DNA from: Bifidobacterium breve
Lineage (GTDB): Bacteria; Actinomycetota; Acidimicrobiia; Acidimicrobiales; Ilumatobacteraceae
DNA: 8,949 nucleotides
Assembly (NCBI GenBank): GCA_945869715.1
Contig: CAMBPP010000053.1
Coordinates: forward strand, 1-8,949
Reading direction: 5' to 3'
The notes beneath the pieces are model-generated. The model ran no database searches and was not told the DNA's origin. It worked only from the letters and a program-made list of their open reading frames with translations. Every line of letters starts with the position of its first letter. Within the stretch, counting starts at the first letter, position 1. Of this stretch, positions 1 through 5,820 are shown one piece after another. The translations under genes and the position numbers were made by a program.

Positions 1-539
1 AAACATGCACTTGGCAAACAGAAAACGTCGGCCACTGCATCGTGTTGTTGTTGGTCTTTTTCGCCAGGAAGCACGATGGGGTCTATTTCGCCACAACGGT
101 CAACGCCCATACCAACGTGCTGCAAGAGTGACGGGTCATCCCATTGCACAAGCTTTGGTCCCACTACTGCGGCATTGGAACGTGAGAGTTCAGTGACGAG
201 TTCACTTACTGCATTGCTGGCAAGGCACACATCGTCGTGCAAGAAGAGAAAGAGGCCATTGTCTCCTTCTACTAAACGTGCTGCTGCATTTTGGGTTGGC
301 CCATAGCCCGGGTTTCCCTCGACCTTGCGCACGGCGGCGAGCGGCAAATGTTGGGCAATATGACTTTCGTAGGCTTGTCGCACGTTGTCGTCTGGACCAA
401 CAAGGAAAAAAAGGTACTGAAGCAACTCGTAGTCTTGGCCCACCAAGGCATTAATGACCGCCACGAAGTCGGACCCGACCGACCCTTCTGGCCCGGTTGG
501 GCCGCAGAACACCACCATCGACGCCACCACAGGTGGCAC
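1..539 (-). CDS. Family 2 glycosyltransferase, 3' end missing (runs off left edge)
   Basis: 179 codons of the N-terminal part are visible; the rest lies left of the window. The start is a GTG at 539 (VPPVVASMVVFCGP), which gives the usual beta-strand opening of GT-A enzymes; an ATG seven codons later (518) is the alternative, and an in-frame TAG lies upstream of both. Visible motifs: a Q-D-Y turn (residues 35-37), LFFLVGPDDN (43-52), NPGYGPTQNAA (76-86) matching the N-x-G-x-x-x-x-N-x-G/A nucleotide-binding segment, and FLFLHDDV (97-104), whose D102-D103 sit where the metal-binding DxD of GT2 enzymes falls. Such enzymes transfer a sugar from a nucleotide sugar to a lipid or polysaccharide acceptor at the inner membrane face. 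The gene diverges from the 634 gene and fits the flippase and gmd nearby. Donor and acceptor cannot be told from this fragment. No Shine-Dalgarno is seen. Confidence 0.8.
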   Translation of the reverse strand, partial: MPPVVASMVVFCGPTGPEGSVGSDFVAVINALVGQDYELLQYLFFLVGPDDNVRQAYESHIAQHLPLAAVRKVEGNPGYGPTQNAAARLVEGDNGLFLFLHDDVCLASNAVSELVTELSRSNAAVVGPKLVQWDDPSLLQHVGMGVDRCGEIDPIVLPGEKDQQQHDAVADVFCLPSAC

Positions 540-633
540 CGCGTTGCCGTTGTTTGGCCACTGGTAAGAGGTGAAATCCGTGATGGAGTAAGGCTAGTAG
601 GGAGACCTAAAAAGGCTCCCCACTGACGCCCAA
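540..633. promoter_or_regulatory. Divergent intergenic region with a hairpin
   Basis: This 94-bp spacer separates the divergent glycosyltransferase and the 634 gene, so it should hold promoters for both. It contains a hairpin at 600-620: GGGAG pairs with CTCCC and CC with GG, with one bulged A and a TAAAAA loop. Neither start codon has a clear Shine-Dalgarno and I could not assign -35/-10 boxes. The hairpin has no following T-run, so I do not call it a terminator; a regulatory role is only possible. Confidence 0.3.
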
Positions 634-987
634 GTGCTTGCAAAAATTAGCAGTGCAAGATACCCTTTGCTTGTGAACATTCCGAGCGACTTTCGCCTTC
701 CCTCGTGGAAAATACCCATTATTGAGGTCGATTTGTCAGAAATTGACGTGCCTCAGATCGCTGAAAAAGTCTCTGAATACGGCAAAGAAGCCCTATATGT
801 CACAGTTGGCACCGGAGTTCTCGCCTTCCAACAGCTTCAGGTTCGTCGTCGTGAGGTGATGACAACATTGCATACAGAAAACCCTGAACTTGAAACACAT
901 ATTTCTGAAGTTGTAGATCACGCAAAAAGCGTTGCAACACTTCTTTGCAACAAACTGCGCGAACGCTCACCGCTGCGCAACGCATAA
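634..987 (+). CDS. Small protein of unknown function
   Basis: 117 residues from the GTG at 634; a second GTG at 673 would give 104 residues starting VNIPSDFRLPSW, and neither has a convincing ribosome binding site, so the start is uncertain. I recognise no named family. The N-terminal third is rich in Pro, Ile and Asp (IPIIEVDLSEIDVPQIAEK, residues 27-45). A short hydrophobic stretch follows (EALYVTVGTGVLAFQQLQ, 52-69), then a charged, probably helical tail (RRREVMTTLHTENPELETHISEVVDHAKSV begins near 71). There is no signal peptide, and the hydrophobic stretch is too short and polar to be a sure membrane span. It ends 21 bp before the flippase start on the same strand, so the two are probably co-transcribed. 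A helical, membrane-associated accessory protein is a guess only. Confidence 0.65.
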   Translation: MLAKISSARYPLLVNIPSDFRLPSWKIPIIEVDLSEIDVPQIAEKVSEYGKEALYVTVGTGVLAFQQLQVRRREVMTTLHTENPELETHISEVVDHAKSVATLLCNKLRERSPLRNA

Positions 988-1008
988 GAGCACTAGCCTG
1001 CAAGATGC

Positions 1009-2343
1009 GTGAACAACATTGGTACTAACGAGAAGCGAACTCTCGACGACAGAATTCCACTTCCTGAAGGCACCGTTCCCGTCGGCATCGGTCTCCTAGT
1101 AGCCGGAGTCGCAAGCTACGCATTTTTCAAAGTTGGCCAGCAAGCACTAGGCCAAGAAAACTTCAAACCAATTGTTGCGTTGTGGTTTGCCACCTTTGCT
1201 CTAGCACCTGGTTTTTTCATGCCTATTGAACAAGAAGTAGGTCGCGCACTTGCGCACCGCCGCGCTCTTGGGCAAGGCGGCCTGCCCATTGTGCGCAAAA
1301 TCATTCCGCTCACCATTGGCCTTGCGGTCATTGTGAGTGCACTCGTTCTTGCAGGTAGCCCATGGCTCACCAAAGATTTCTTTGAAGGCCATTGGCTGGT
1401 TACTGCAGCACTTATTTTGGCGTTCGTTGGTTACGCACCGGCCCACCTTGCGCGTGGCATTTGTTCGGGCAAAGGAAAATTTGTTGACTACGGCATTGTC
1501 ATGGGCATGGACGGCGCAACGCGTATTGCCGGATGCATTGCCTTGTGGCTCATTGGCGTGAAAGTAATTGGCGCGTACGCAATGGTTGTTGCACTTGCCC
1601 CACTTCTCGGTGTTGCCATTGTGTATTTCCGCGGAGCTCTCAGCACACAAGACGGCGAACCTGCTTCGTGGTCAGAAATTACTCCGAATCTTGGGTGGCT
1701 CTTAGGCGGCTCAATCATGGCGGCGGCATTGGTGAACGCTGGCCCTATTGGCATGAACATTTTGGCAGATGGTTCCGAATCTGAACTCGTCACCAAATTC
1801 GGCAATGGCGTGTTGCTGGCCCGTGTTCCGCTCTTTCTTTTCCAGGCAATTCAGGCAGCGCTTTTGCCACGCCTTGCTCGCCTTGCTGCACATGGCGATC
1901 TCACCGAATTTCGCGTGGCCTTTCGCCACCTCACCTACGCAGTTATTGCAATTGGAGTCATTGGTGTGGGCGGTTCCGCAATTGCCGGGCCACCTATTTT
2001 GGAAGCGGTCTACCAAAGCGACCTCGACCGCCGCACCCTCACCTTGTTGGCCCTTGGCAGCGCGCTGTACATGATGGCTTTAGCTACAGCACAAGCAGTC
2101 ATTGCACTGCATGGTCACAAGTGGGTTGCACTCGGGTGGAGTGTGGGCATGATCAGTTTTGTGGTGACTACTTGGTTGTCAAGCAATGACTTGTTCTTAC
2201 GCATTGAAATTGCGTCGGTGGTCTCTTCGACTTTGGCACTTTGCGTGTTTGCCGTCGCATTACGTAGTCGCATTGCTGCAGGCGACACACCCGATGTGGA
2301 ATCGATGATTGAAGCAATGAGCGACCGCCCACTTGAGGGCTAG
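1009..2343 (+). CDS. MOP-superfamily polysaccharide flippase (Wzx/MurJ-like)
   Basis: This 444-residue integral membrane protein has about 12 hydrophobic segments, roughly at 24-43, 54-72, 96-116, 130-150, 165-185, 188-207, 228-248, 268-288, 307-327, 345-366, 373-392 and 400-418. Length, helix count and the basic loops between helices (EVGRALAHRRALGQG, 76-90; LPRLARLAAHGD, 286-297) fit Wzx-type exporters of the MOP superfamily, which flip undecaprenyl-linked oligosaccharides to the outer membrane leaflet. Assignment rests on topology and neighbours (glycosyltransferase, gmd) rather than a diagnostic motif, so another MOP transporter is possible. The start is GTG at 1009; the ATG at 1005 is out of frame and stops after seven codons. 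The short cytoplasmic tail is acidic (DTPDVESMIEAM). It probably forms an operon with the 634 gene and is the last chromosomal-type gene before the putative insertion. Confidence 0.75.
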   Translation: MNNIGTNEKRTLDDRIPLPEGTVPVGIGLLVAGVASYAFFKVGQQALGQENFKPIVALWFATFALAPGFFMPIEQEVGRALAHRRALGQGGLPIVRKIIPLTIGLAVIVSALVLAGSPWLTKDFFEGHWLVTAALILAFVGYAPAHLARGICSGKGKFVDYGIVMGMDGATRIAGCIALWLIGVKVIGAYAMVVALAPLLGVAIVYFRGALSTQDGEPASWSEITPNLGWLLGGSIMAAALVNAGPIGMNILADGSESELVTKFGNGVLLARVPLFLFQAIQAALLPRLARLAAHGDLTEFRVAFRHLTYAVIAIGVIGVGGSAIAGPPILEAVYQSDLDRRTLTLLALGSALYMMALATAQAVIALHGHKWVALGWSVGMISFVVTTWLSSNDLFLRIEIASVVSSTLALCVFAVALRSRIAAGDTPDVESMIEAMSDRPLEG

Positions 2344-2351
2344 TTCACTAT

Positions 2352-2396
2352 TGGCGCGCTCGGAGAGACTTGAACTCCCAACCTTCTGATCCGTAG
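2352..2396 (-). repeat. tRNA-Arg(ACG) 3'-half fragment, att-like site 1
   Basis: Read on the minus strand, these 45 bases run from an anticodon loop CTACGGA (2396-2390, anticodon ACG) through TCAGAA (3' anticodon stem), a T arm GGGAG-TTCAAGT-CTCTC that pairs with one G-T, an acceptor 3' strand CGAGCGC, a discriminator G and an encoded CCA. The 5' half is absent: the adjoining bases (GAGAGAC before the loop) cannot pair with TCAGA, and no GCGCTCG acceptor strand occurs within a tRNA length. It is therefore a tRNA fragment that starts in the anticodon loop, as left by integrases that use the 3' half of a tRNA gene as attachment site. A 27-base core recurs at 6701-6727. Confidence 0.75.
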
Positions 2397-2455
2397 GTCT
2401 CTCAAGCCGGTTTCAGCAGGTAGGTACAAGAGTCAACTTGCTTATTTTAATTGAG

Positions 2456-2629
2456 TTAGAGGTTCATCGAGTCGCGGGTGGTTAACACCTTCACTGTGGC
2501 CCTATCCGCTGGGTCCAAGAAATAGGCGAACGCCGCTTCGGGGCTGCTGTTTTCTTTGCGGGTTTCTTTGATCGCACTCTTCAACCAGATCTCCAATGCT
2601 GACTGTACGTGACATATTTCACCTGACAT
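2456..2629 (-). CDS. Small ORF (57 aa), possibly a remnant gene
   Basis: An ATG at 2629 opens a 57-codon frame ending at TAA 2456. A TGA lies immediately upstream of the ATG in the same frame, so this is the whole frame unless it was once joined to something now lost. Residues about 8-54 look like ordinary protein: VQSALEIWLKSAIKE then SPEAAFAYFLDPADR then TVKVLTTRD, with amphipathic helical character. No family is recognised. No Shine-Dalgarno lies close to the ATG. It sits just inside the tRNA-Arg fragment, where integrases or their remnants often lie, but I see no tyrosine recombinase motif (no R-H-R-Y residues). It could be a small genuine gene, the 3' end of a gene broken by insertion, or a chance frame. 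Confidence 0.35.
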   Translation of the reverse strand: MSGEICHVQSALEIWLKSAIKETRKENSSPEAAFAYFLDPADRATVKVLTTRDSMNL

Positions 2630-2733
2630 TCAGTAATAGTTTTCACCGCACTTTTACTGAGAATCTTTGAGTTATCCATAGTCTATCTCAGTCGGATGTG
2701 ACTCCGAATTGCATCATTGTGAAGGGCTACCTA

Positions 2734-5700
2734 ATGTCTGAATTTTCTCGAAACAAAAAAGATTCCAAAAAATCAAATCTCGTCGGAGTCGTCGTTGTCG
2801 CAACTTTGTTTGGAATTTTTGGCCTAGTCACAAGCGCGGCTAATGCAGATTCAAATGAGACTGGATCAACTGGTGACATCGGGCTGACACAAAGTTCTAT
2901 CTCTGCTGGGGGGATTAGTAACTGTGTGATTGAAAGTGGTGCCGCTAAATGTTGGGGCGACAACGCAAACGGTCAATTGGGTAACGGTTCAACGACGAAC
3001 TCTACAACTCCAGTGCAGGTGACGGGATTGACATCAGGCGTCACCTCAATATCTGTAGGAAGGACATCTGCGTGTGCGGTTGTGTCAGGCGCTGCGAAGT
3101 GTTGGGGAAATAACAGCACGGGTCAATTGGGTAATGGTTCAACTATTGCGTCGTCAACTCCTGTACAGGTGGATGGACTAACGTCTGGCGTCACGGCCAT
3201 TTCTGTTGCTGGTAGTTCGGGTACTGATTCTTCGCGCAAGAGTTATGCGTGTGCGGTTGTGTCAGGCGCTGCTAAATGCTGGGGCAACAACACATACGGT
3301 CAATTGGGTAATGGTTCAACTACTGCGTCGTCAACGCCTGTACAAGTGACGGGATTGACATCAGGCGTCACGGCCATTTCGACATTTATAGCGTATGCCA
3401 CGGGAATGATGAGTTCTACTATCAGTCATACCTGTGCGGTTGTGTCTGGCGCTGCGAAGTGTTGGGGCTATAACGGCTCGGGTCAATTGGGTAACGGTTC
3501 AACGACGAACTCTACAACGCCTGTGTCGGTGACGGGAATGACTTCCAATGTGACGGCCATCTCCGCTGGCATGGGCACCGAACTTTTATATGGATATTAT
3601 CTCTCTATTTACGGTTATTCCTGTGCGGTTGTGTCTGGTGCTGCGAAGTGTTGGGGCTATAACGGCTCGGGTCAATTGGGTAACGGTTCAACGACGAACT
3701 CTTCAACTCCGGTGTCGGTGACGGGAATGACTTCCGATGTGACAGTCGTGTCCGCGGGCGAAGGTCATTCTTGTGCGGTTGTGTCTGGTGCTGCGAAGTG
3801 TTGGGGAAATAATGCCTACGGTCAATTGGGCGATAACTCAACGACGAATTCTTCAACTCCAGTGCCCGTATCCGGATCGTCCTCTGGAGTCGTTGCATTG
3901 GCTGTTGGAAGTAATCACTCGTGTGCGGCAACGACGTCATTAGTAAAATGTTGGGGTTATAATTCACATCAACAAATAGGGCCATCTGTATTTGAGGCCA
4001 CTCAAGTGAGTGGCCTCACATCTGGGGTGACTGCTATGTCCGCAGGGTCGGGTCGTTCGTGTGCTGTTGTGTCTGGTGCCGCAAAGTGTTGGGGAAATAA
4101 CGGCAACGGCGAGTTGGGTAACGGTTCAACGACGAACTCATCATCTCCAGTACAGGTGACTGGATTAACGTCTGGGGTGACCGCTGTGTCCTCAGGTTCG
4201 AATCACTCGTGTGCTGTTGTGTCAGGTGCCGCGATGTGTTGGGGAAATAACGGCCAGGGTCAGTTAGGTAATCGTGGAACGTCGAGCTCAACAACGCCAG
4301 TGCAGGTATATGGTTTAACGTCTGGGGTGACCGCTGTGTCCTTAGGTTCCAGTCACTCGTGTGCTGTTGTATCTGGTGCCGCAAAGTGTTGGGGATTTAA
4401 CGCCCAGGGTCAGTTAGGCAATAGTACATACTATAATTCTGAAACGCCGGTGCAGGTGACGGGATTGACATCTGGGGTGACCGCTCTGTCCGTAGGGTCG
4501 TATCAATCGTGTGCTGTTGTGTCAGGTGCTGCGAAGTGCTGGGGCTATAACTATTACGGAGGGCTAGGCAATAATTCAACAACGGACTCTACAACGCCAG
4601 TGCAGGTGACTGGATTAACGTCTGAGGTGACCGCTATGTCCACAGGGTCGACTCACTCGTGTGCTGTTGTGTCTGGTGCTGCGAAGTGTTGGGGCAATAA
4701 CACCTATGGCCAGTTAGGCGATGGAACCTTAGGTGATTCGTTGGTTCCCGTTTCGGCGATAGTCGTGACATCAGGGCTAACCGCTATGTCCTCAGGTTCG
4801 AATCACTCGTGTGCTGTTGTGTCTGGTGCTGCGAAGTGCTGGGGCTACAACTCTTCCGGCCAGTTGGGCGATGGAACTACCCAATCGGGAAACACCTCCA
4901 GCGCTTTTCTAATTAAAACTCCACAAGTTTTCATTGGACTCGGATCATTGACTACATCGACTACATCGACTACATCGACTACATCGACTACTGTTGCAAA
5001 AAATACAACGACAACTGTTGCCGAAACTCCAGCAGGCTCTTCAACCACGACTATTGCATCGTCTGCGTCTCCTGTTGTGACTGTGGCAAAGGGTCAAGCA
5101 TCAGTTGCAACAATTGCACCAAGTGTCGGGCCAACGACAACTGTTCCTAATCCGGTGAGTTTGCAAGCACCGCGATCAACGACAACATCGATTCCACCAG
5201 TTGTAAGAAATCTTGCCGGCGCTCCGAATGGTATTGTCCCAGAAGCCCCCGCAGTTGCTCCAGGTGAAGCAGTAGTTACTGTAGATGGGCAAGCTATCGA
5301 AACAACAATTACTACAGCCAATAATCAAATCACTGTGACCGCTGGAGAGTTGATAACTACTGTCTCTGGTCTGACAACGGACGGGCAGCGTGTTTCACTG
5401 AATGCAAAAGGACACCTTGTTGCTAATGGAGGCGACAAGTTCGTTGTCAATGCGTCTGGATTTGAGCCGGGTGTCGATGTTTCGGTTTGGATGTATTCAA
5501 CACCAAAAGAATTGGGCACCCTTGCTGCAGATGCGGACGGGAAAATTTCAGGCGCCTTCATTATTCCAAGTGGGCTTGAAGTGGGTGACCATCGTGTTGT
5601 TATCAATGGCGTAAACCAAGACAAAGCCAATGTTCTGGTGGGAATTGGTTTGTCATACGGAACAGTCAAATCTGGTTCATCCATTACGCGAGTACTTATC

Positions 5701-5772
5701 GCGATTCCAATTGCTTTCGCAATTTTGTTTGGTTTGTTCTTGCCGGCGGTCACACGTCGCCGGCGTCGGTGA
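2734..5772 (+). CDS. Secreted, membrane-anchored RCC1-repeat beta-propeller protein
   Basis: 1012 residues from the ATG at 2734, preferred over the in-frame GTG at 2698 because GAAGGG (2721-2726) lies 7 bases before it and a signal peptide then begins correctly. Order of parts: signal peptide (residues 1-38; basic K/R start, hydrophobic 16-32, AANA cleavage before DS); 13 RCC1-type blades (about 52-720), each ending C-AVVSGAAK-C-WG-N/Y-N; a Thr/Ser/Pro stalk (about 738-840); a beta-rich module (about 843-980, KFVVNASGFEPGVDVSVW, DHRVVINGVN); a membrane helix (987-1003) and RRRRR. RCC1 domains usually make seven-bladed propellers, so 13 blades suggest two. Each blade has two Cys eight residues apart, 26 in all, suiting disulfides outside the cell. 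There is no LPxTG motif; the tail resembles a C-terminal membrane anchor. An adhesin or ligand-binding surface protein is likely, but the partner is unknown. Confidence 0.85.
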   Translation: MSEFSRNKKDSKKSNLVGVVVVATLFGIFGLVTSAANADSNETGSTGDIGLTQSSISAGGISNCVIESGAAKCWGDNANGQLGNGSTTNSTTPVQVTGLTSGVTSISVGRTSACAVVSGAAKCWGNNSTGQLGNGSTIASSTPVQVDGLTSGVTAISVAGSSGTDSSRKSYACAVVSGAAKCWGNNTYGQLGNGSTTASSTPVQVTGLTSGVTAISTFIAYATGMMSSTISHTCAVVSGAAKCWGYNGSGQLGNGSTTNSTTPVSVTGMTSNVTAISAGMGTELLYGYYLSIYGYSCAVVSGAAKCWGYNGSGQLGNGSTTNSSTPVSVTGMTSDVTVVSAGEGHSCAVVSGAAKCWGNNAYGQLGDNSTTNSSTPVPVSGSSSGVVALAVGSNHSCAATTSLVKCWGYNSHQQIGPSVFEATQVSGLTSGVTAMSAGSGRSCAVVSGAAKCWGNNGNGELGNGSTTNSSSPVQVTGLTSGVTAVSSGSNHSCAVVSGAAMCWGNNGQGQLGNRGTSSSTTPVQVYGLTSGVTAVSLGSSHSCAVVSGAAKCWGFNAQGQLGNSTYYNSETPVQVTGLTSGVTALSVGSYQSCAVVSGAAKCWGYNYYGGLGNNSTTDSTTPVQVTGLTSEVTAMSTGSTHSCAVVSGAAKCWGNNTYGQLGDGTLGDSLVPVSAIVVTSGLTAMSSGSNHSCAVVSGAAKCWGYNSSGQLGDGTTQSGNTSSAFLIKTPQVFIGLGSLTTSTTSTTSTTSTTVAKNTTTTVAETPAGSSTTTIASSASPVVTVAKGQASVATIAPSVGPTTTVPNPVSLQAPRSTTTSIPPVVRNLAGAPNGIVPEAPAVAPGEAVVTVDGQAIETTITTANNQITVTAGELITTVSGLTTDGQRVSLNAKGHLVANGGDKFVVNASGFEPGVDVSVWMYSTPKELGTLAADADGKISGAFIIPSGLEVGDHRVVINGVNQDKANVLVGIGLSYGTVKSGSSITRVLIAIPIAFAILFGLFLPAVTRRRRR
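2890..4880 (+). repeat. 13 tandem RCC1-encoding repeat units of about 150 bp
   Basis: The second Cys codon of each unit falls at 2950, 3100, 3277, 3460, 3649, 3799, 3949, 4087, 4237, 4387, 4537, 4687 and 4837. Steps are 150, 177, 183, 189, 150, 150, 138 and then exactly 150 five times. Units 2-6 share tgtgcggttgtgtc, and units 1-6 share ggtcaattggg. Units 8-13 use tgtgctgttgt and mostly cagttaggc. Unit 7 lacks the common C-AVVSGAAK-C text (CAATTSLVKC). The near-identical DNA makes the tract prone to recombination, slippage and assembly collapse. Confidence 0.9.
3993..4018. other. Perfect 11-bp inverted repeat inside the RCC1 gene
   Basis: TGAGGCCACTC (3993-4003) is followed by an AAGT loop and its exact reverse complement GAGTGGCCTCA (4008-4018). 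It encodes EATQVSGLTS between blades 7 and 8, where the other units read VQVTGLTSG without such symmetry. No T-run follows, so it is not a standard terminator. It falls at the border between the two families of repeat units. Confidence 0.8.
4951..4991 (+). repeat. 9-bp tandem repeat (ACTACATCG) coding Thr-Thr-Ser
   Basis: Four perfect copies of ACTACATCG occupy 4951-4986, and a partial fifth (ACTAC) follows. They encode TTS repeats at the start of the Thr-rich stalk that links the propellers to the C-terminal module. As the unit is 9 bp, gain or loss of copies keeps the frame and would only change stalk length. Thr-rich stalks are commonly O-glycosylated in actinobacterial surface proteins. 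Confidence 0.85.
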
Positions 5773-5820
5773 CGCCCTCGTGGGTCGACTCCGGTATCAT
5801 CGGCATCACCGATGCCGATG
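5742..5820. other. Cluster of inverted repeats at the stop/start junction
   Basis: Three perfect inverted repeats lie in 79 bp. GCCGGCG (5742-5748) pairs with CGCCGGC (5758-5764) over a 9-nt loop. GGCGTC (5762-5767) pairs with GACGCC (5771-5776) over GGT; this stem and loop contain the RCC1 stop TGA (5770-5772) and the GTG of the next frame. CATCGGCAT (5798-5806) pairs with ATGCCGATG (5812-5820) over CACCG. The first two share bases, so they are mutually exclusive. No T-tract follows any of them. They may limit read-through, hide the downstream start, or mark a recombination junction. Confidence 0.6.

Larger units (their letters stand above)
2344..2733. other. Gene-poor stretch: tRNA fragment, small ORF and leader of the RCC1 gene
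   Basis: About 390 bp separate the flippase stop from the RCC1 start. It holds the tRNA-Arg 3'-half fragment (2352-2396), an A+T-rich spacer (2425-2460), a 57-codon minus-strand ORF (2456-2629), and a 104-bp leader to the RCC1 gene. The leader has a poor promoter candidate, TTTACT (2653-2658) and CATAGT (2677-2682) at 18-bp spacing, which I do not trust enough to list separately. No rho-independent terminator is seen after the flippase. Confidence 0.5.

Noticed and set aside
406..412. Frameshift in the glycosyltransferase at a run of seven A
   Set aside because: Reading all seven bases keeps one frame (QYLFFLVGPDD), so no shift is needed.
600..620. Rho-independent terminator
   Set aside because: The hairpin lies between divergent starts and no T-run follows it on either strand.
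272..643. Minus-strand and plus-strand ORFs overlapping the glycosyltransferase
   Set aside because: They are Trp/Arg/His-rich shadow frames with no domain. The glycosyltransferase frame reads continuously with recognisable GT2 motifs through the same bases.
1005..1028. ATG at 1005 as the flippase start
   Set aside because: It is out of frame and stops after seven codons.
2341..2350. 10-base match tagttcacta also at 6725-6734 as part of the att repeats
   Set aside because: It is out of register with the 27-base repeat, and matches of this length are expected by chance in 9 kb.
2352..2430. A complete tRNA-Arg gene on the minus strand
   Set aside because: Only the 3' half is present. The sequence 5' of the anticodon loop does not pair with the 3' anticodon stem, and no matching acceptor strand, D arm or 5' end exists.
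2698..2733. GTG at 2698 as the RCC1 start
   Set aside because: It would add 12 residues before a well-formed signal peptide. The ATG at 2734 has GAAGGG at a good distance.
3605..4582. Several antisense ORFs inside the RCC1 repeats
   Set aside because: They recur because the repeated DNA repeats its antisense frame too. Their text is Ser/Gln/His/Arg-rich and matches no family.
2890..4880. CRISPR-like array of repeats
   Set aside because: The repeats are 150-bp coding units with a protein pattern, lie in one open frame, and have no short spacers or cas genes.
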